NCBI GenBank assembly: GCA_030592605.1
Contig: JAUVIT010000030.1
Coordinates: forward strand, 1-10,340
Reading direction: 5' to 3'
Source: Bacteroidota bacterium
Lineage (GTDB): Bacteria; Bacteroidota; Bacteroidia; Bacteroidales; GCA-2748055
Length of the DNA stretch: 10,340 bases
Shown: positions 5,501 to 10,340 of the stretch, one piece after another
Position numbering within the stretch: the first letter of the stretch is position 1
Layout: each line of letters begins with the position of its first letter
Notes under the pieces: generated by a model
Told to the model about the DNA's origin: nothing
Databases searched by the model: none
What the model saw: only the letters and a program-made list of their open reading frames with translations
Position numbers and translations under genes: made by a program

Positions 5501-8500
5501 TCAACCTACATATCCCAGATTTATCCTGCTGCTGGCAGCCTCAGTTTTTATGGTTGTGGGAATCATTTCGGCCACACTTTCCAGGGAGGGAAGCTATTCT
5601 CAGAACGACAAGCGGAAATTTGAAAAGACCTTGCACAAGAAGGAGCAGCTCTTGAAAGCAGAGTTCAGGGAGCTGGAGACTCTGCTGGAAAGTGATACCC
5701 CAACCGGATTGCTTGACAAAAAATCCATAGATTACCAGGAGCTGGCTACCAAGGAGGGAATCTTTATTTTCTACTACGATCAGGGGATCCTGAAATACTG
5801 GTCCGATAATACTGTACCCGTAGCAGAGCAGTGGAGACCACGAATGAACAGGCCTTTTATCTCCCTGAGAAATGCATATTACACCACTGTTATTCAGCCT
5901 TTTGATAAGGGCCAACTGGTGGGGATGATCGAGGTGAAGACCCGTTACCCCTTACAGAATGAGTTCTTATTTAGCGGATTTCAGCGGGATTTCAAACTTG
6001 ATCCAGCAGTGGGTATTGAGTTTATTGAGGCCAATGGATCCGAGCCGGTCTATAATGATGCAGGTGACTATTTGTTTTCCCTCGATTTTTCAGAGGCAGG
6101 ACCCCGGTCGGCAGGATTGAAGGTGCTGGCCATATCCAGCCTGCTGATTTCCCTGCTGCTATTTTTTATGGGATGCTGTTCTGTATTAAAACGTTCCTCA
6201 CATCGGCGCAGGTACCTTTGGCTCGGTATTATTACCATTCTGATTGTAGGAAGTGTTGTGGCCATATTCAAATACTCCTTTCCTGCTCTGCTTACCGATA
6301 CGGATCTGTTCCAACCCGAAATATTTGCCAACCGCTTTTTCCCATCCCTGGGGGCCCTGCTGGTAAGTTCTGTTTCGGCCCTGCTTCTGGGGGGACTTTA
6401 TTATCTTTTTGGAAATCTGGAGGAGATTGGATCGGAACGCTGGAGAAGAGGGACTGCAACCCTATTGTTTGTGGCCGCTACCTTGATTTTCCTGGTGATA
6501 GAACAGCTGATCCGTATCCTGGTGCTGGATTCAAGCATCTCTTTTGAAGCTCACCGGGTAACCTCCTTTACCGGCTCAACGGTGGTGGGCTTGTCCGTGA
6601 TCCTTATGTGGTTTCTTTTGTTGGGTCTGACCCTTGACAAAGCGCTTGTTCTGCTATCGGGATCGCCCTGGAGACCCTTGCTATATGGATCTGTTGCCAT
6701 TACTCTGACCTTTCTGGCAGCTATGCTTTTCCCGGGTATACAGAGCTCCTGGCCGGGCTGGATAGCCCTTTTGCTTTTTTTGAGCAGTCAGATCTATATC
6801 AGGCATCACCAGACAGTACGAATCCCCTTTTCACGTTTTACTATCCTGGTCCTTTTTATCTCAATCTTTATGACCTTTCGCCTCCAGGAGAACAACCGCA
6901 TCAATGTGGAACTCAAGCGGGAAGTGGAGTTGGTTAAGCTCTCCTCGGAACATGATCCGGTAGCCGAAATGCTCTTTAGTGAAATGTCCATGGCCATACG
7001 AAACGACTCGGTATTTGCACGTTACCTAAACCAGGACAATATTCCCATTGAACGGGTGGTGGATAGGTTGAGGCGCAACTACCTGTCAGGTTACTGGAGC
7101 AAATACGATATACAGGTAGCCGTTTGCCGGCCTGATGATAACGTTTATCTTGAACCTCCCGATGATACTTGGGAACACTGCTATACCTTCTTTGATGAAA
7201 TGATTCTGGAAAGCGGATTAGAGATATCCGGGAGCGATTTCTATTTTCTGGATAACCTGAATGGCAGGATCTCTTATCTGGCTTCGATCCCGTACTACCG
7301 TGCCGAGAGCGAACACAGGGTCTATATTGAGCTCAACTCAAAAATTTTCTCCGAAGAACTGGGTTATCCCGAGTTGCTGCTGGATAAAAATTATAGCTCA
7401 TTTACAAGTTCCCGTTTTTCATTTGCCAGGTATAACGGTGGGGAGCTTTTTACCCAGAGCGGGGATTTTCCATACAGGACCAACAGCACTCATTATACCA
7501 GCAGGGAGTATGAATTTGAGACCATCACTTTGGACGGTTTCAACCATAGTATCTACAATGTGGATGATCAGAATACCATCATCGTGGGGAGTCCCTCCAT
7601 AACGCTGATCGACTATCTTATATTCTTCTCCTATATCTTTGCCTTTAACTTTCTTTTAGCTGCACTGGGCTATTCCATCATCACAATTCGTAAACGGCCC
7701 AATGTAAACTGGAGTTTTAAAAACAGGATTCAAAATTCGCTGGTGGGAATTCTCTTTCTCGCTTTTGTATTGATCTGCTCCGGAACCATCTATTTTATTA
7801 TTCAACAATACCAGGTCAAGCACAATGATAACCTGCGAAACATCATGCGTTCCGTTTATATCGAGCTGGTTCATAAACTTGAATTTGAAGAAGATCTGGA
7901 AAATTGGTCGTCCGACTCTTATTATAACCTGGATGAGTTGTTGAGGAAGTTTTCCAATGTATTTTATACCGATATCAACCTCTATACCGAGGAAGGCAAT
8001 CTCTTGGCCACCTCCCGTGCTGAGATCTTTGACAGGCAGTTGCTCAGCTACCGGATGAACCGGCTGGTTTACGAAAATTTTTCCCAGGAAAATGCATCTG
8101 AATATATTCATAATGAGCATATTGGAAAGATGAAATATATCTCGGCCTATGTGCCCTTGATGAATAGTGAGAATCAGTTCCTGGCCTATTTGAACCTGCC
8201 TTATTTTACTCAGTCGGGAGCCCTGACAAGGGATGTGACCAACCTGGTGGTGGCTGTGATAAATGTCTATATGATCCTGATTCTGCTTATTCTGTTGGTG
8301 AGTGTATTTCTGGCCGACAGGATTACACAACCTTTGCGGATAATTCAGAACCGCATAGCCCAGGTGAGCCTGAGTCAGAAGAATGAGATGATCCAATACG
8401 AGCGCAATGATGAGATAAGGGGACTGGTGGAGGAATACAATTATATGGTGCAGGAACTGGAACGAAGCGCGGGATTGCTTGCTCAATCGGAACGCGAGTC

Positions 8501-9173
8501 AGCCTGGCGCGAAATGGCCAAGCAGATTGCCCATGAGATCAAGAATCCACTGACACCCATGAAGCTCAATGTGCAGCATCTTCAGCGCACCATTGCAGAA
8601 GACAAGGACGATCCCGAGATGGTGAACAGGATTTCTGCAACCCTTATTGAACAGATCGATTCCCTGTCGGCCATCGCCCGTGAGTTTTCTGATTTTGCCA
8701 AAATGCCCAGTGCCAGAAACACAAGGATCAACCTGGTTTCCAAGCTGAACAGCCTTCAGCAACTATTTGAAACCACAGACAAAGCCAACATCCATCTGGA
8801 TATGGGGGACCATCAAAAGGTCTTTGTGATGGCCGATAAGGAACAGTTAATGCGGGTCCTTATCAACCTGGTGAAAAATGGACTTCAATCCATCCCTGAG
8901 GGGAGAGAGGGAGTAATTAATATCAACCTGGAGACTGACGTTCATAAGATGGTGAAGATCTCCATCAGCGATAATGGAAAAGGAATACCAGAGGAGATAC
9001 GTGAAAAGCTGTTCCAGCCCAATTTCACAACCAAGTCGGGTGGAATGGGAATGGGCCTGGCCATTACCTATAATATTATCAGGTCCCTGGGGGGGCGAAT
9101 CTGGTACGATACTGTGTTGCATCAGGGAACCACCTTCCACGTAGAACTCCCTGAATCCGTAGAAAAAAGATAA
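5493..9173 (+). CDS. NtrY-like multi-sensor membrane histidine kinase (about 12 TM, HAMP, HisKA, HATPase_c)
   Basis: A 1226-residue sensor kinase. TM1 is near 9-28, followed by an extracytoplasmic region (about 30-205) with [19 protein letters not shown] block of eight TM segments follows (about 209-228, 241-262, 288-308, 323-345, 358-378, 400-414, 420-437, 448-464). A second extracytoplasmic region spans about 466-703, then TM10 (705-728), TM11 (750-770), a third sensor region (771-917) and TM12 (919-941). Cytoplasmic loops are Arg/Lys-rich ([21 protein letters not shown]), so the positive-inside rule supports this topology. HAMP is about 938-992. The H-box is [18 protein letters not shown] with phospho-acceptor His1014. 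The N-box has Asn1125 and Asn1129, the G1 box DNGKG starts at Asp1160, and GGMGMG is at 1183-1188. Catalytic motifs look intact. HAMP and the HEIKNPLTP box resemble NtrY, but the signal and partner are unknown: no response regulator lies beside it. The ATG overlaps the rlmH stop by 8 bp. Confidence 0.96.
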   Translation: MPDQPTYPRFILLLAASVFMVVGIISATLSREGSYSQNDKRKFEKTLHKKEQLLKAEFRELETLLESDTPTGLLDKKSIDYQELATKEGIFIFYYDQGILKYWSDNTVPVAEQWRPRMNRPFISLRNAYYTTVIQPFDKGQLVGMIEVKTRYPLQNEFLFSGFQRDFKLDPAVGIEFIEANGSEPVYNDAGDYLFSLDFSEAGPRSAGLKVLAISSLLISLLLFFMGCCSVLKRSSHRRRYLWLGIITILIVGSVVAIFKYSFPALLTDTDLFQPEIFANRFFPSLGALLVSSVSALLLGGLYYLFGNLEEIGSERWRRGTATLLFVAATLIFLVIEQLIRILVLDSSISFEAHRVTSFTGSTVVGLSVILMWFLLLGLTLDKALVLLSGSPWRPLLYGSVAITLTFLAAMLFPGIQSSWPGWIALLLFLSSQIYIRHHQTVRIPFSRFTILVLFISIFMTFRLQENNRINVELKREVELVKLSSEHDPVAEMLFSEMSMAIRNDSVFARYLNQDNIPIERVVDRLRRNYLSGYWSKYDIQVAVCRPDDNVYLEPPDDTWEHCYTFFDEMILESGLEISGSDFYFLDNLNGRISYLASIPYYRAESEHRVYIELNSKIFSEELGYPELLLDKNYSSFTSSRFSFARYNGGELFTQSGDFPYRTNSTHYTSREYEFETITLDGFNHSIYNVDDQNTIIVGSPSITLIDYLIFFSYIFAFNFLLAALGYSIITIRKRPNVNWSFKNRIQNSLVGILFLAFVLICSGTIYFIIQQYQVKHNDNLRNIMRSVYIELVHKLEFEEDLENWSSDSYYNLDELLRKFSNVFYTDINLYTEEGNLLATSRAEIFDRQLLSYRMNRLVYENFSQENASEYIHNEHIGKMKYISAYVPLMNSENQFLAYLNLPYFTQSGALTRDVTNLVVAVINVYMILILLILLVSVFLADRITQPLRIIQNRIAQVSLSQKNEMIQYERNDEIRGLVEEYNYMVQELERSAGLLAQSERESAWREMAKQIAHEIKNPLTPMKLNVQHLQRTIAEDKDDPEMVNRISATLIEQIDSLSAIAREFSDFAKMPSARNTRINLVSKLNSLQQLFETTDKANIHLDMGDHQKVFVMADKEQLMRVLINLVKNGLQSIPEGREGVININLETDVHKMVKISISDNGKGIPEEIREKLFQPNFTTKSGGMGMGLAITYNIIRSLGGRIWYDTVLHQGTTFHVELPESVEKR

Positions 9174-9193
9174 GGTTCATCTAATTTTTTTGT

Positions 9194-9201
9194 TATATTT
9201 C
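9194..9201 (+). promoter_or_regulatory. Possible -7 element of the downstream secreted-protein gene
   Basis: TATATTTC differs from TAnnTTTG at the last base. It lies in the 54-bp gap after the kinase stop. A start near 9207 would give a leader of about 21-27 nt before the TTG codons at 9228 and 9234. No -33 element is recognisable. It suggests the gene may have its own promoter rather than depend on the rlmH-kinase transcript. Confidence 0.25.
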
Positions 9202-9227
9202 GCTTTGATTGCCATAGAAACCCTGAC

Positions 9228-10340
9228 TTGAACTTGAAAAGAACCATATACCTGGTTGTTTTGTTAACGGGCTTTGCTTTTCAGCAGGCACATTCCCAGT
9301 CATATACTCCTATTAGCGGAGTCATTAACGATTATACCTCAATCACCAGTATACTTAGTGACGATAATAACAATGTGGATTCGGTGGTAGTTGCAAGTTC
9401 TGCTGCTTTTGGAGTGGGTGATACGGTTATGCTTTATTGTGTGAAAGGCGCCGAGGTTACCACAATTTTTGACGGGCCCTCCGTTCCAGGTCAAGATGCC
9501 CAGAATCCAAGGAATACGGGAAGATATGCCTTTTTGATCATTGAGGAGGTGATCGGTAATACGATAGTACTTAATGCAACAGTAAATCCTGGTATCCGAC
9601 CCATGGGAGCAGGAGAGATGGCACAGTTGATCAGGGTCCGCTCTTATCGATATGCCCGTGTGACCGCAACCGGCTTGTCTGCTCCTTCATGGAATCCTTT
9701 GACCGGAACAGGGGGTGTGGTAACCCTCTTTGTGCATGGGGTACTCAGACTGGATGGGGATATTGATGTTTCCGGAGACGGTTTCAAAGGTGCTCCGGGA
9801 AGCATGGATACAGAGTATACGGCTGGCTGTTTAGATGGGGATACCATGAGCTATTTCTACCTGAATGAAGAGTTATGGGCTGGTTTGAAAGGTGAAGGGA
9901 TAACCGATACAAGCTTTCACTATTATCGGGGAAAAGGCTCCAATATTAATGGCGGAGGTGGCGGTAACGGGCTGCTGGCGGGTGGTGGTGGTGGTTCCAA
10001 CTACTCGGCGGGAGTACAGGGAGGAGAGCAGTCCACCACATGTAGTCCCGGAGATTCGCTTACTGGCGGAGGGGGTGGTTTTGATCTGGGCCGAAACGGA
10101 TGGTACTATATTAATAATAATACAGACCGGAGTGACCGGATTTTCTTTGGCGGTGGCGGAGGAAGTGGTACTAATACAGCTTCAACCACTAGCTCAGATG
10201 GTGGTAACGGGGGCGGTATTGTGGTGATTATAGCTGATACGATTTTAGGGAATGGTGGCGGAATCTATGCAGATGCGGATGACGTGTCGGGCCCCCCTGT
10301 TAACGGGGCTGGAGCCGGTGGAGGCGGAGGCGGATGCATC
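9228..10340 (+). CDS. Large secreted Gly-rich surface protein, N-terminal part (TTG start, cut by window end)
   Basis: An open frame of 371 codons runs to the window edge. No ATG lies before the signal peptide. TTG at 9228 (NLKRTIYLVVLLTGFAF) or TTG at 9234 (start MKRTIY...) gives a clean Sec signal peptide ending near AHSQ, residue 24. Next comes a beta-rich region (about 25-195): PISGVINDYTSITSI, SAAFGVGDTVMLYCVKGA, NTGRYAFLIIEEVIGNTIVL, VTLFVHGVLRLDGDIDVSG. A Gly-rich region (about 220-371) follows, with GGGGGNGLLAGGGGG, DRIFFGGGGGSG and GGIVVIIADTILGNGG. These phrases, in this order, match the N-terminal part of large Bacteroidota proteins annotated as gliding motility-associated or T9SS sorting-domain proteins. 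Family recognition is from memory. The C-terminal sorting domain, which would settle secretion by T9SS, lies outside the window. It is in the same frame as the kinase, beyond the kinase's TAA stop. Confidence 0.85.
   Translation, partial: MNLKRTIYLVVLLTGFAFQQAHSQSYTPISGVINDYTSITSILSDDNNNVDSVVVASSAAFGVGDTVMLYCVKGAEVTTIFDGPSVPGQDAQNPRNTGRYAFLIIEEVIGNTIVLNATVNPGIRPMGAGEMAQLIRVRSYRYARVTATGLSAPSWNPLTGTGGVVTLFVHGVLRLDGDIDVSGDGFKGAPGSMDTEYTAGCLDGDTMSYFYLNEELWAGLKGEGITDTSFHYYRGKGSNINGGGGGNGLLAGGGGGSNYSAGVQGGEQSTTCSPGDSLTGGGGGFDLGRNGWYYINNNTDRSDRIFFGGGGGSGTNTASTTSSDGGNGGGIVVIIADTILGNGGGIYADADDVSGPPVNGAGAGGGGGGCI
9981..9995 (+). repeat. (GGT)5 trinucleotide run in the Gly-rich coding region
   Basis: Five tandem GGT codons encode a Gly5 tract. 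Similar GGN-rich stretches occur near 9953-9965, 10068-10079, 10150-10164 and 10318-10333, but with mixed third bases. Slippage here would change length in whole codons only, so the reading frame would be kept. Confidence 0.6.

Noticed and set aside
7656..8486. 276-residue minus-strand ORF inside the kinase gene
   Set aside because: It lies fully antisense to conserved kinase sequence (TM10 to HAMP), has a shadow-like composition rich in His, Ile and Gln, and has no start signal or family motif.
9163..9191. Possible terminator after the kinase (A-rich arm, AGAT/ATCT stem, T7 tract)
   Set aside because: The stem is only 4 bp of mainly A-T pairs with a bulge, too weak to call a terminator, although the T-run is suggestive.
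9171..9230. Kinase and downstream ORF are in the same frame, separated by one TAA with no other stop; stop-codon readthrough considered
   Set aside because: The downstream protein has its own signal peptide, which makes no sense as the tail of a cytoplasmic ATPase domain. An open stretch of 18 codons occurs easily by chance.
9949..10227. 92-residue plus-strand ORF in the Gly-rich region
   Set aside because: It is the +1-shifted reading of GGN repeats. The overlapping frame with signal peptide and family-like phrases is clearly the coding one.

Overview
The window looks like chromosomal DNA from a Bacteroidota bacterium, probably the Bacteroidales/Marinilabiliales side, though I cannot name the genus. 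The reasons are two exact matches to the Bacteroidota -7 promoter element TAnnTTTG directly upstream of genes, few clear Shine-Dalgarno sequences, a DUF4783 gene next to nadC and rlmH, a very large NtrY-like membrane kinase, and the start of a Gly-rich secreted protein of the kind usually exported by the type IX system. Apart from the two ends, most genes are housekeeping genes.

Left (1-883): a minus-strand pair, a TetR/AcrR regulator with a GTG start followed 13 bp later by the first 36 codons of a TolC-like outer membrane efflux protein, which leaves the window. The 153-bp divergent gap to valS holds an 8-bp-arm inverted repeat that could be the TetR operator, and an exact -7 box that ends only 5 bp before the valS ATG.

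Centre left (884-4933): valS on the plus strand converges on a minus-strand group, DUF4783 protein (GTG start) then nadC with a 23-bp overlap. In the 164-bp stretch between the valS and nadC stops, running into the last codons of valS, lies a clear decayed pdxH (pyridoxamine 5'-phosphate oxidase). Its FMN-region motif and its C-terminal RLHDR...RLAP motif are both still readable, but they sit in different frames and the roughly 100 residues that should separate them are gone.

Centre right (4934-9173): a 96-bp divergent region with an exact -7 box leads to rlmH (23S rRNA pseudouridine-1915 methyltransferase). rlmH overlaps by 8 bp a 1226-residue sensor histidine kinase with about 12 membrane segments and three predicted extracytoplasmic sensor regions. 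No response regulator is encoded next to it.

Right (9174-10340): an ORF with no ATG, probably starting at TTG, encodes a signal peptide, a beta-rich N-terminal region and a Gly-rich region. It matches the N-terminal part of large Bacteroidota surface proteins and is cut by the window end. The most noteworthy observation is the pdxH relic. I see no CRISPR array, insertion sequence, tRNA, rRNA or phage gene, and no convincing new multi-gene system.
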